Positions 17,706 through 26,683 of a DNA stretch of 55,396 bases are shown here, piece by piece. Position numbers and translations under genes: made by a program. Each line of letters starts with the position of its first letter. Positions within the stretch are counted from its first letter, which is position 1. Source of the stretch: a bacterium (GTDB lineage Bacteria > Patescibacteriota > Dojkabacteria > JAKAPS01 > JAJZLI01); assembly GCA_021810605.1 (NCBI GenBank), contig JAJZIL010000005.1, positions 1-55,396 on the forward strand, given 5' to 3'. The notes below the pieces were generated by a model. The model was given only the letters and a program-made list of their open reading frames with translations. It was not told the origin of the DNA and searched no databases.

Positions 17706-18807
17706 AAATTTTTCTGAATTCGTTTATGATTTTTTTAGCAGATTTATTCCAATCATAATTTCTTAGAATTGATAATCCTTTATTAATAAGTTCATTTCTT
17801 AAAGATTCATTTCTTATAATTTTTATCATTGCATCTTCTATTTCTTCTTTTTTATATGGATTTATTAGTATTGCAGCATCCTTAACAACTTCGGGAATGG
17901 ATGTTATATTAGATGTTATAACTGGAGTTTTATGTTTGAAAGACTCTAGTGGTGGAAGTCCAAAACCCTCATATATTGTAGGGTATACAAATATATCTGC
18001 ATTTTTATAAAGTACGGCAAGTTCTTCATCAGAAACTTCAATAATCATCTTTACTCTATCAGATAGATTTTCAGGAATAGCTCTTGTATCCATAGGTACT
18101 TTTTTTGAGTAAATTCTTCCAACTATAACAAGTGAGTGTTTTAGTTCAGTATTTTTTTCAATCATATCTATAAATGCATCTATCAATACTTTATTGTTCT
18201 TTCTCATCTCCATACCTCCTATTCCTAGTATATAAGGTTTATTAATTTCTAGATTATGTAGGATATTACTCTCATTTTTTATACTTTTTAATCTTTGGTC
18301 AAAACTTTCCTTTATAACAAAAATATCTTTTTCCGATACTTTCAAGACTCTTCTTATTTCTTCTTTTGAAAAGTGAGAGACAGTCATGAATTTTGCTGGA
18401 GGGAATAGTTTACTCATATAGACTTTTAATTTATAAGGAGATATTCTACCTTGCAGATATTCTTTAAATACTAGTGGGATAAGATCATGTACAGTAGTAA
18501 TTGTTTTTCCTTTAAAGAAGGGTGGAATTATAAAGTTTTCAGTCGAGAAAAATATATCTATCTTTTCTTTTTTTAGTATGTAAGGTAGATGTATAAATTG
18601 CCAAGTGAGTTTTTTCTTTACAGAAGAAGGGTTTTTAATTTTTTTTATATTATCTTTCTTTATATCACTAAAAGGATCTTCTTCTCCCAGGAGTATTACA
18701 TATGAATTTTCTCTATCCAATAGAATTATCTCTTTGGTAAGATTGTATGCAACTCTTCCGATACCTACTTTTAGATTTGCAAAACGAGCATCAATTGCTA
18801 TTCTCAT
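17692..18807 (-). CDS. Family 4-type glycosyltransferase
   Basis: The 371-residue GT-B enzyme begins MRIAIDARFANLKVGIGRVA, has the acceptor-domain histidine segment TVHDLIPLVFKEYLQG, and carries the GT4 donor signature FVYPTIYEGFGLPPLESF with the EX7E glutamates. It is the paralogue of the gene at 14429-15535: both share DLIPL, KPYILGIGG/AIGGG and NNKVL/NNKTL segments. It is the first of four overlapping glycosyltransferase genes and follows the flippase gene after a 74-base gap. A TATATA box 7 bases before the ATG hints at its own promoter, but no -35 is obvious. Donor sugar and acceptor are unknown. Confidence 0.85.
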   Translation of the reverse strand: MRIAIDARFANLKVGIGRVAYNLTKEIILLDRENSYVILLGEEDPFSDIKKDNIKKIKNPSSVKKKLTWQFIHLPYILKKEKIDIFFSTENFIIPPFFKGKTITTVHDLIPLVFKEYLQGRISPYKLKVYMSKLFPPAKFMTVSHFSKEEIRRVLKVSEKDIFVIKESFDQRLKSIKNESNILHNLEINKPYILGIGGMEMRKNNKVLIDAFIDMIEKNTELKHSLVIVGRIYSKKVPMDTRAIPENLSDRVKMIIEVSDEELAVLYKNADIFVYPTIYEGFGLPPLESFKHKTPVITSNITSIPEVVKDAAILINPYKKEEIEDAMIKIIRNESLRNELINKGLSILRNYDWNKSAKKIINEFRKIYEEK

Positions 18808-18881
18808 AAAATTATATATAAATTACATTAATCTAAAGTATACTATAATTGATCCCATTAGTTAAGGATATATTACTATAT

Positions 18882-20297
18882 TTACTTCTTTTTTAAATTT
18901 AAGTTTTCTTTTATAAATTCTATACTGATGTCTTTTGCTATTATAAGTACTATAAAGTAGACTAAAAGACCAATAATAGATATGAGATATACATTCATTG
19001 ATGAGAGTAGATACATTATTATCATTGATAGAAGACCTGCTAATATAGGAAATTTTAAATATTTAAAAAGTTTGAGTTCAAATCCTCTTTTAAGAATGAT
19101 ATATGAGTAAGATCCTATAAAGAGTTCTGTGAATATAGATGCACTAGCTGCTCCTGATGCACCATAATATGGTATTAGTATGAAATTAAGTATTACATTG
19201 ATCAACATAGAGAAAAACAGTCCCCAGAGTAAATCTTTTTGCCTATCAATTGCTCCAAAAGCATTTCCAATAAGAGCGTTTATAAATATTAATCCAGTAG
19301 CTACAGAGAGTATTTGTAGAGGAAGAATTGAATTATAATATTTATTTCCAAATATAGTCAGTACATAGCCTTTTGAGTTTATTAACATTTCAGCTACAAA
19401 GATTATTAGTAATATACACATGAATTTAATAGCATTATTCAAAAGATCTGTAAACTCAGATATATTTTTTTTGTATAGAAATGACAATGAGGGGAATAAT
19501 ACTCCTATAAGTATTCCTATGACTGAAGTTACAACCCCAGTTGCGGATCTTGCAAGAGCATAGTACCCTACTTGAGTTATAGGCTTTAAACTTCCTAATA
19601 TTACTTGATCAATTGTAAAATATACAGTTACAATAATAGAGCTTAGACCATAGGGCCAGATTTCTTTTAGCATATATATCCAAAACTCTTTATTTATAGA
19701 AAAACTGAATTTTGAGAAATATTTTCTTATTATAAATATGGAGATTATAATTCCAATAAACATTGTAGCAAATAGGACTTCTGAGTAGATAAGAATACTT
19801 CTGTAGTAGTAGAGTGCAATAATTCCAAATATTAGAAGGAGTATTTTTATTATTACTGTATTAAAAGATTCATAAATCATCTTATTATGAGATCTAAATA
19901 CTCCTGTGAAAAGTAGATAAAATCCTGATAATATATTATATAATCCCAAAAAGATCATGATATAGCTCATATTGTCATATTTCTTGACGAAGAATGAAGA
20001 TATAAATATAAGAGTGAGTATAATTAATCCAATTATTATTTTTAGAGAGATTAGATTATCTAGATACTTCTTCACAAGGTTAGTATTTCTAGCAATGTCT
20101 CGAATAAGAACAGTAGACATTCCGAAATCCACAAAGATAGCAAAAATACCTACAATTGAATTTGCATAATTATATATCCCATTATCTCTAGGACCAAGAT
20201 GTCTAGCTAAGATAAGAGATAGAAGTAATGATACAATAATAGATATTCCTTGAGAGAATAGTAGCCATATTGTATTATTTCTTATTTTATTAATCAT
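18882..20297 (-). CDS. Wzx-like polysaccharide flippase (MOP superfamily)
   Basis: About 470 residues with roughly twelve to fourteen hydrophobic segments, beginning NTIWLLFSQGISIIVSLLLS and LARHLGPRDNGIYNYAN, the classic start of polysaccharide-type MOP exporters. These proteins flip undecaprenyl-linked oligosaccharides across the inner membrane. The frame extends to an ATG at 20324, but the ATG at 20297 (MINKIRNNTIW) is preferred: it gives an 8-base overlap with the upstream polymerase/ligase gene rather than 35, and matches the usual N terminus. It sits between a Wzy/WaaL-like gene and four glycosyltransferases, a complete set for assembly and export of a surface glycan. Confidence 0.85.
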   Translation of the reverse strand: MINKIRNNTIWLLFSQGISIIVSLLLSLILARHLGPRDNGIYNYANSIVGIFAIFVDFGMSTVLIRDIARNTNLVKKYLDNLISLKIIIGLIILTLIFISSFFVKKYDNMSYIMIFLGLYNILSGFYLLFTGVFRSHNKMIYESFNTVIIKILLLIFGIIALYYYRSILIYSEVLFATMFIGIIISIFIIRKYFSKFSFSINKEFWIYMLKEIWPYGLSSIIVTVYFTIDQVILGSLKPITQVGYYALARSATGVVTSVIGILIGVLFPSLSFLYKKNISEFTDLLNNAIKFMCILLIIFVAEMLINSKGYVLTIFGNKYYNSILPLQILSVATGLIFINALIGNAFGAIDRQKDLLWGLFFSMLINVILNFILIPYYGASGAASASIFTELFIGSYSYIILKRGFELKLFKYLKFPILAGLLSMIIMYLLSSMNVYLISIIGLLVYFIVLIIAKDISIEFIKENLNLKKK

Positions 20298-21759
20298 TGA
20301 TGATTTTAAATGATAATATTTCAACTAATACTATCACCATCCATATTTGAAGAATATATAGTGTTGAGAAAGTTAGGTATTGAAGGAGTATTCCACATAA
20401 AGCTGCAAATGATGATACTAGTAAAATTTTCTCTAGTGAATTTTCATTATTTTTTACTTTATATGCTTTTATAAAATTCGAAAATATTTTATATATTAAG
20501 AATATAAATAGTACAAATCCTACAATCCCTGTTTCTGCAAGTATTTCTAAATATTCATTATTTACAATAGCCCACCCATATCCTTCTATTTGTCCAAAAT
20601 TTTGAGGTGGGGTTATAAATGGATTTATAGCCATATATGGTCCAAAACCTCCTATTCCTATTCCAAAAATAGGATTAGATGAGAATGCTTGTAGTGCATT
20701 ATTATCTAGATATGTTCTATCTACGGATTGCAAATTTGTTGCTCTTGCAATTATTTTATTAGCAAAATTAGGGAGTTTATTTAATTTATATAGTCCAAAT
20801 ATTCCAATGGATATTACTACTATAGCAATAAGGATTGTATATATGATATTTTTTTTAATTTTATAATTTATTAGAAAAACTAAAAATAGTATAAATATAG
20901 CAAAAGCCTCTCCTATCCATGCTCCTCGTGCATAAGTTAGTAGAAGGTTTATTCCTCCAAGTATTAGTGCTGCTAGTGCAATATATATATCATTCTTTTT
21001 AAGTATATTTTTACTCTTATTAAATATCAAAAGTCCGATAGCCAGAGTTATAGTAAATATTAGATATGTTCCATAATAAAGAGGTTCTACTTCTGTAGCC
21101 TGTATTCTAGGGTAACCTAGAACATTTTTAACATAAGGTGCTCTTAATCCAAGTACTGATCCTGGTAGATTTAGAATATTTCCAAAGTATTGATATAATC
21201 CAAAAATAGAAAGAGCTATTGTTACAGTAAAAAGAATATTAGGTATATATTTTATATATTTTGTATCAAAAAAATTTAAGGGTATTGCATAGTAGATGAT
21301 ATATGTAATAAGTGTAAATAATAATATTTCTATACTTCTTGTCATATTTAAAGCATTAGTCAAAGATAGTATATTTGCAATAATAAGTGCTAGCACAATA
21401 AGAAGAGTTGCATCTTTTTTAATTTTAAAATTCTTATTTATTAGAGATGATATTATAAATGATACTGCACTAATTCCTATTATTATCTGGTCAAATCTTA
21501 TATGTATAGAATGAATATAAAATCCTCCAATATTCTCAAAAGGCATAATTGCAAATGTTATAAGTATTCCTATTGTTGGATTTTTAAGTATTACTATAGT
21601 AGATAGTACTAATATTAATATTATGACAAATATTAACGGTATAAAATTTATAGGTGTTGCGAAAATTTTATCTGATAGAACAAGTATAAATATACTTACT
21701 ATAAGTACTGATATATAGTAAAATTTATTAGGGAGGATATAATTTATAATTTTTTTCAT
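20290..21759 (-). CDS. O-antigen polymerase/ligase-like membrane protein (Wzy/WaaL type)
   Basis: The 489 residues contain about twelve hydrophobic segments with one large extracellular loop (about residues 330-410), the arrangement of the Wzy_C/O-antigen ligase family. Typical segments are LTYARGAWIGEAFAIFI before the loop, and FSSNPIFGIGIGGFGPYMA with NNEYLEILAETGIVGFVLF after it. Such proteins polymerise lipid-linked repeat units or ligate them to an acceptor, which could be a lipid or a protein. It overlaps the acylphosphatase-like gene upstream by 4 bases and the flippase downstream by 8. Polymerase and ligase cannot be told apart by sequence reading alone. Confidence 0.8.
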   Translation of the reverse strand: MKKIINYILPNKFYYISVLIVSIFILVLSDKIFATPINFIPLIFVIILILVLSTIVILKNPTIGILITFAIMPFENIGGFYIHSIHIRFDQIIIGISAVSFIISSLINKNFKIKKDATLLIVLALIIANILSLTNALNMTRSIEILLFTLITYIIYYAIPLNFFDTKYIKYIPNILFTVTIALSIFGLYQYFGNILNLPGSVLGLRAPYVKNVLGYPRIQATEVEPLYYGTYLIFTITLAIGLLIFNKSKNILKKNDIYIALAALILGGINLLLTYARGAWIGEAFAIFILFLVFLINYKIKKNIIYTILIAIVVISIGIFGLYKLNKLPNFANKIIARATNLQSVDRTYLDNNALQAFSSNPIFGIGIGGFGPYMAINPFITPPQNFGQIEGYGWAIVNNEYLEILAETGIVGFVLFIFLIYKIFSNFIKAYKVKNNENSLEKILLVSSFAALCGILLQYLTFSTLYILQIWMVIVLVEILSFKIIND

Positions 21760-22295
21760 TTTATTACCTCAAATTTTTTAAATTCATTAGGATTATCTAA
21801 ATATTCTAGATAGACATTTTCCACATTTGTTTTTGGAAAACCTTTTGATATTAAATCTATTATACTATATATACTATCATAAGATCCTTCCATTTTGGAA
21901 TCTACATATCCATCTTCTGTTCTTTTGATCCATCCATAAATACCCATTTTATCTGCATATCTTTTTGTAATAGTTTCAAATGATGAATTTTGAAAAAGTC
22001 CATAAATTTTAATATATACCTTTATCTTTACTAAAGATTTATCTTTTACTATAGAGAAACTTTTGAGATCTCCTATATATTTAATTTTTTTGAAAGTTAT
22101 TTGTTTTTTCCCTCTAGAGAAAAAATTATTATTATGTTTTTCAATAATTGATTCGAGTAGATCTTCTCTACCTTCTAATTCTCCTATAGAATTGGTAGTA
22201 TTAATGTAACCATAGATCTCTTTAGATTTTACTAATCGAGAGAGTAATTTATAATTGATGTCACCTTTTATTAAGAGTCTTATTTTCCTATCCAC
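21756..22295 (-). CDS. Tandem degenerate acylphosphatase-like protein
   Basis: The 179-residue protein starts with GTG at 22295. Residues 90-179 follow the acylphosphatase fold: IKVYIKIYGLFQNSSFETIT aligns with the phosphate loop, then MGIYGWIKRTEDGYVDSKMEG and VENVYLEYL. The catalytic arginine of the loop (GxVQGVGFR) is Glu107 here, and the catalytic asparagine (GWVRN) is Arg125, so hydrolysis of acyl phosphates is unlikely. Residues 4-52 (IRLLIKGDINYKLLSR and IYGYINTTNSIGELEGREDL) look like a second, even more divergent copy. It is 41 bases after cobO and overlaps the Wzy/WaaL-like gene by 4 bases. It may be a binding or regulatory domain protein; function unknown. Confidence 0.6.
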   Translation of the reverse strand: MDRKIRLLIKGDINYKLLSRLVKSKEIYGYINTTNSIGELEGREDLLESIIEKHNNNFFSRGKKQITFKKIKYIGDLKSFSIVKDKSLVKIKVYIKIYGLFQNSSFETITKRYADKMGIYGWIKRTEDGYVDSKMEGSYDSIYSIIDLISKGFPKTNVENVYLEYLDNPNEFKKFEVIK

Positions 22296-22336
22296 TTATA
22301 AATTCTGTAATCTAAATAAAAATTATATCATATATT

Positions 22337-22873
22337 TTAAAAGTCTATTCCGATTTTTGCGAGTTTTCCTTTTGAGTATGTATGTTTTATTTCTTTCATT
22401 TCTGTAACAGTATCTGCCAGATCTATAATTCTTTTATCTGCATAATTTCCTGTAAGTATAAGATCAGTAGTAGGATTCTTCAATTTTATTATATCAAGAA
22501 TATCTTGTATAGTTATAAGTTTTCCATGTGCTGCATAATTAATTTCGTCAAGTATTACTATATCATTAGATTCTTTTATAACTTCTTTTTTAGCGATTTC
22601 TATTGCTTCTCTAGCAATTTTTTTATGTTCTTTAAAAGGGAGTTTATCATCTATAATCCCTACAAAACCTTTTCCATGTGTTATAAGTTTAAAATTAGGA
22701 GCTAATTTTTTAAAGCTTTTTTTTTCACCATAAAACCAAGATCCTTTTATAAATTGTATCATAACTCCATGTAGATCATAACCACAGGCTCTAAGAGCTA
22801 TTCCTAGAGCTGCAGTTGTTTTTCCTTTTCCTCCTCCTGTATTAACAAGTATAATACCTTCTCCTCTTTTCAT
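22337..22873 (-). CDS. cobO: Cob(I)yrinic acid a,c-diamide/cobalamin adenosyltransferase (CobA/CobO type)
   Basis: This P-loop enzyme adenosylates cob(I)alamin or related corrinoids with ATP, giving the adenosyl form. The 178-residue protein has the phosphate loop LVNTGGGKGKTTAALGIALR, followed by VMIQFIKG, the aspartate strand DIVILDEINYAAHG and a C-terminal LILTGNYADKRIIDLADTVTEM, all typical of the family. No other corrin synthesis gene is present in the window, so it probably serves salvage. It lies 3 bases downstream of nrdJ, whose cofactor is exactly adenosylcobalamin, a direct supplier-consumer pairing within one operon. Confidence 0.93.
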   Translation of the reverse strand: MKRGEGIILVNTGGGKGKTTAALGIALRACGYDLHGVMIQFIKGSWFYGEKKSFKKLAPNFKLITHGKGFVGIIDDKLPFKEHKKIAREAIEIAKKEVIKESNDIVILDEINYAAHGKLITIQDILDIIKLKNPTTDLILTGNYADKRIIDLADTVTEMKEIKHTYSKGKLAKIGIDF

Positions 22874-22876
22874 TAT

Positions 22877-25123
22877 TTAGACTGAGCAATATGAGTATCC
22901 ACAACTTGGACAAGTTGCACAACCCTCTTTCAATTCCATTTTTTCATTACATTCAGGACATCTTTCTGAATTAGATAACTGAGATTTATCTGATATAACT
23001 GATATTTTCTTTTTTTCTGTTTCAGCTTTTTTATCTTTTAGTAGATTTAATACTTGTATATCTCTTGATCCATCTCTATAAACAGTACACCCTTTACATT
23101 TTAGTTCCCAAGCAAGTATATATCCTTTCATAACATCATCTTTTGTAGCTGAGTTAGGAAAATTACATGTTTTTGATATTGCATTATCTGTATATTTTTG
23201 GAATGCAGCTTGTATTTTGATGTGATTTTCAGCTGATATATCCATTGCAACAACAAAAGTATCTTTAATATCTTTTGGGATTCCTTTTATATTTTGTAAT
23301 GAACCTTCCATTGCAATTTGCTCAATAATTTCTTCTGAGTAAATACCTTTTTCTTTTAGAGCTTTTTCTAAATGTTTATTAGTATAATAGAGTTTTTGTC
23401 CTCCCATAACTTCTTTATAGTATGATAGTGCAAAATAAGGTTCTACTCCAGAGGATACATCATATATCATAGATATGGATCCAGTTGGAGCTACAGTAGT
23501 AAGAGCTGCATTTCTCATTTTGATTTTATCTTTCTTGTATATTGAAAGATCGTAATTAGGGAATACTCCTTTTTCTTTTGCAAGTTGTTGAGATGCAGCA
23601 TGAGCTTCTTCATTTATTATCTTCATTACTTTTGAAGCCATTTTCAAGCCTTCTTCTGAATCATATCTTATTTTCAATAGGTATAATAAATCTGCAAAAC
23701 CCATTATTCCTAGTCCAATTCTTCTATTTCCTCTAAATACTTTATTTATTCTCTCTACTGGGTATTCAGATATATCTATAACATTATCAAGAAGTCGTAT
23801 AGATATTCGAGTTACTTCTTTGAGTCTTTCTTCATTTAATTTCCCATTTTTAACGAATTTCTCTAGGTTTATAGATCCAAGATTACAGACATCTCCATCT
23901 TGTAGGAATTGTTCTCCACAAGGATTACATGCCTCAATTCTACCTAATTCTGGTACTGGATTTTTCCTATTAACTTCATCTAGAAATACTATTCCAGGTT
24001 CTCCGTTACTCCATGCTGCAGATACAATTTCTTCAAATAATTCTTTTGCAGTTAGTGTAGATTCTTTAATATCAACTACTACTCCATATTGATCTCTAAC
24101 TATAGTTCTAGGTTTCATTTTTTCTCCATTAAATTCACAAATCCAAGGCTTTTTACTATTAGAGACTACTTCTTTCATAAATCTATCAGTTATTCCAACT
24201 GATATATTGAAATTTTTAATTTCACCTTCTACCCTTTTAGCATTTATAAAATCTAGTATGTCAGGGTGTTCTACAGACATTACTGCCATATTAGCTCCAT
24301 GTCTTCCTTGTTGTTTAATAACTCCAAAAGCTTCGTTATAGACTTTTAAGAATGATACAGGTCCTGATGCTACTCCTTTAGTTCTAATAGTTCTCATTCC
24401 TGCAGGTCTGAGTAGATGAAAAGGAAATCCTAATCCTGATCCTGACTGTTGAAGAAGGGCTGCATCTTTCAATGTTTCAAATATACCTCTCATACTATCT
24501 TCCATATGAAGGACAATACAGTTAGCAACTAGTTTAGTATCTGATCCAGCATTTGTGAGTGTTCTTCCAGCTGGGGTAAATTCAAAATTGTATAGAATCT
24601 CTTTAAATTGTTCCTCTATTTTTTTTATACTTTCTTTATCTTTTCCATATAATTTTTCTACTTCCGCAAGAGATTTTGCTACTCTATTAAACATATCTTC
24701 TGGAGATTCTATGATTTTTCCAGTAATAGCATCTCTTTTAAGGTATCTTCCTGCAACAACTCTAAGAGCATTTTCGGTAAATGGAAGATTTGTAGTAAAT
24801 CCTTCCATAAGTTTTTCCTGGCTAGCTCTAATCTTTGAATGTTCTTCTCTATAAAGGATATATGATTTAGCAATTCGATGAAATCTCTCATCGTTTTGAG
24901 CCATAAGAGTAATTTCTACTACATCTTGTATTTGTTCTACATTAGGTATTTTATCTCCATATTTTTTATTGAGTATAGCTATAACTTTTGATGATAATTC
25001 TTCAGCATCTTCTTCCTTAAAATCTTTTAAAGCTGCATCTCCTGCCTTTTTTATAGCTTGAGTAATTTTGTTTGAGTCAAATGATACAGACGTACCATCC
25101 CTTTTGATTATTTTTTTAATCAT
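22877..25123 (-). CDS. nrdJ: Adenosylcobalamin-dependent (class II) ribonucleotide reductase
   Basis: This enzyme reduces ribonucleotides to deoxyribonucleotides using a thiyl radical generated from adenosylcobalamin, without oxygen. The 748 residues begin with an ATP-cone (KKIIKRDGTSVSFDSNKITQ), an allosteric domain. The barrel carries the redox pair Cys202 (VANCIVL) and Cys413 (DVCNLGSINL) and the radical Cys402 (EACNPCGEQFL), the same 11-residue spacing as in the Thermotoga enzyme. The C terminus ends in a zinc-ribbon-like CPECNEKMELKEGC...CPSCGYSYC module with the swinging cysteines. It is the first gene of the long minus-strand run and has a strong promoter. Its leader is too short for a cobalamin riboswitch. 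Confidence 0.95.
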   Translation of the reverse strand: MIKKIIKRDGTSVSFDSNKITQAIKKAGDAALKDFKEEDAEELSSKVIAILNKKYGDKIPNVEQIQDVVEITLMAQNDERFHRIAKSYILYREEHSKIRASQEKLMEGFTTNLPFTENALRVVAGRYLKRDAITGKIIESPEDMFNRVAKSLAEVEKLYGKDKESIKKIEEQFKEILYNFEFTPAGRTLTNAGSDTKLVANCIVLHMEDSMRGIFETLKDAALLQQSGSGLGFPFHLLRPAGMRTIRTKGVASGPVSFLKVYNEAFGVIKQQGRHGANMAVMSVEHPDILDFINAKRVEGEIKNFNISVGITDRFMKEVVSNSKKPWICEFNGEKMKPRTIVRDQYGVVVDIKESTLTAKELFEEIVSAAWSNGEPGIVFLDEVNRKNPVPELGRIEACNPCGEQFLQDGDVCNLGSINLEKFVKNGKLNEERLKEVTRISIRLLDNVIDISEYPVERINKVFRGNRRIGLGIMGFADLLYLLKIRYDSEEGLKMASKVMKIINEEAHAASQQLAKEKGVFPNYDLSIYKKDKIKMRNAALTTVAPTGSISMIYDVSSGVEPYFALSYYKEVMGGQKLYYTNKHLEKALKEKGIYSEEIIEQIAMEGSLQNIKGIPKDIKDTFVVAMDISAENHIKIQAAFQKYTDNAISKTCNFPNSATKDDVMKGYILAWELKCKGCTVYRDGSRDIQVLNLLKDKKAETEKKKISVISDKSQLSNSERCPECNEKMELKEGCATCPSCGYSYCSV

Positions 25124-25155
25124 GATGTTTGAGTTGGACTAATTTTAGTAATAGA

Positions 25156-25184
25156 AATATATTCTTAATGAAAAATTTTGTCAA
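25156..25184 (-). promoter_or_regulatory. Promoter of the nrdJ-cobO operon
   Basis: On the minus strand TTGACA (25184-25179), a 17-base spacer and TATATT (25161-25156). Transcription would start about 25 bases before the nrdJ ATG, with no Shine-Dalgarno sequence in the leader. The promoter partly lies over the end of the region after yidD. Confidence 0.7.
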
Positions 25185-25201
25185 ATATGGTGTATATATA
25201 T

Positions 25202-25444
25202 TTATTTTACAGGATCTTCTCCACCTTTAGAAAATGGATTGCATCGAAGAATTCTATAAAATCCAATTATAGAGCCTTTAATTAATCCATATTTATCAAT
25301 TGCCTGATAGGTATATTCTGAACAGGTAGGATTATATCTGCAATATCCTTGAGGAAATTTTGAATGAAATATTCCATGATCTGGGGATATTGTTCTTTGG
25401 TATAACCTTATTAATTTTAAAAAAGGTTTTCTTATCTCTTTCAT
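25202..25444 (-). CDS. yidD: Membrane protein insertion efficiency factor YidD
   Basis: YidD is a small membrane-associated protein that helps YidC-type insertases. The 80-residue protein has the family core: [34 protein letters not shown] and [20 protein letters not shown], with conserved cysteines. Length is typical. In most bacteria yidD sits between rnpA and yidC; here it is the third gene of a CvpA/NRAMP-like/YidD operon, 3 bases after the transporter gene. Function is assigned with confidence by family, though its relation to these neighbours is unclear. Confidence 0.92.
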   Translation of the reverse strand: MKEIRKPFLKLIRLYQRTISPDHGIFHSKFPQGYCRYNPTCSEYTYQAIDKYGLIKGSIIGFYRILRCNPFSKGGEDPVK

Positions 25445-25447
25445 TAT

Positions 25448-26683
25448 TTAGAAAAATATTAAAAGACTAGCTCCAACCATTATTATTAATGATAGAATTG
25501 AGAAAAAATTATCAAATATTTTATTTGTATTATTTCCCATAATTTTTTTGTTATTTGCAATTATTATAATGAATATAACAATCAGAGGTGCTAGTATACC
25601 ATCTAATACCTGAGAATAGTAGAGAGCATTTATTGTATTTACTTTAAATATAGCAAAAACAAACCCTGAAAGAAGAGATGCAATTATTATATAGTAGAAT
25701 AATTTTCTTTCTTTAAATTTATTTGATAGAAATCCCCTTTTTTGAGTAAGTTCAGTAAATGCATATGATGAAGATATAGCAAGTACAGGTATGGCAATAA
25801 GACCTGCTGATATTATTCCAATAGCAAATAGTTGTTCAGTAATAGCTCCTGCTAGAGGTTTTAGTACTGATGCAGTAGTAATTGCGGGATATGGAGAATT
25901 GAGTATATTAATATGATGTTTGTATAGAGTTGCACCTGCAGCTGTAATGATAAAGATAGTCATAACTTGAGAAAATATAAATCCTACACTTACAGCTTTA
26001 CGTTCTTTTTTTGCAAATGATAATATTCTTTTCTCCTCTTGTTCTTCTTCTTGTTGCCAGAAAAGTAGATATGGTGAGATTGTAGTTCCAAGTATTCCTG
26101 TTGCAGTTATTGCATAATTCTTATTGAAAAATTGAGAGATATTAGGAATAAAAGTACCTTTAAGTACTGCAAATACATTTGGATGTACTAATAGAACAGT
26201 TATAAAGTACGCTAGAAAGACTAGAGATCCAAAAAACATATATTTAGCTATTTTCTGATAATTTTTAAATATTATTATATACGATAGAAAAAGGAATAAA
26301 GGTATCAGTATATAGTATGTATTAGAAGTATTATTTGTAAAGAACATGTCAATTGATGCTGATGTTGCAAGCATATCAGCTCCAATTGTAAATGTATTAC
26401 ATACAATAAGGATAGCAAATATACCAAAAGCTACAATTCTTCCATACTCATTTTTCAGTATTTCGTTGAGCCCTTTTTTTGTTACGACTCCAATTCTTGC
26501 AATAGTACCTTGAATTGCTATAAGCATAGGAATACTTATAAGCATTAGCCAGTTTTGTGAATATCCAAATTGTGATCCTGATATTGAGTAGGTTGATATT
26601 CCAGCTGGATCATTATCGGCAGCACCTGTTATTACTCCTGGTCTTATATCATCTATATATTTTTTTATTTTTGATTCACTCAT
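25448..26683 (-). CDS. NRAMP-family divalent metal transporter lacking the metal-binding methionine
   Basis: The 411-residue membrane protein has about eleven hydrophobic segments. The first unwound helix reads ITGAADNDPAGISTYS, the counterpart of the DPGN motif of NRAMP transporters. In the sixth helix the usual MPH motif is replaced by GTTISPYLLFWQ (Ser203-Pro-Tyr), so the methionine that selects soft metals such as Mn and Fe is missing. Loss of this methionine is known from the NRMT clade, whose characterised member transports Mg; the substrate here could be Mg or Mn. An acidic QQEEEQEEKR stretch follows. It overlaps the cvpA-like gene by 4 bases. Confidence 0.82.
   Translation of the reverse strand: MSESKIKKYIDDIRPGVITGAADNDPAGISTYSISGSQFGYSQNWLMLISIPMLIAIQGTIARIGVVTKKGLNEILKNEYGRIVAFGIFAILIVCNTFTIGADMLATSASIDMFFTNNTSNTYYILIPLFLFLSYIIIFKNYQKIAKYMFFGSLVFLAYFITVLLVHPNVFAVLKGTFIPNISQFFNKNYAITATGILGTTISPYLLFWQQEEEQEEKRILSFAKKERKAVSVGFIFSQVMTIFIITAAGATLYKHHINILNSPYPAITTASVLKPLAGAITEQLFAIGIISAGLIAIPVLAISSSYAFTELTQKRGFLSNKFKERKLFYYIIIASLLSGFVFAIFKVNTINALYYSQVLDGILAPLIVIFIIIIANNKKIMGNNTNKIFDNFFSILSLIIMVGASLLIFF

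Noticed and set aside
25124-25155. Cobalamin riboswitch before nrdJ
   Set aside because: The distance from the predicted transcription start to the ATG is about 25 bases, far too short for the aptamer.
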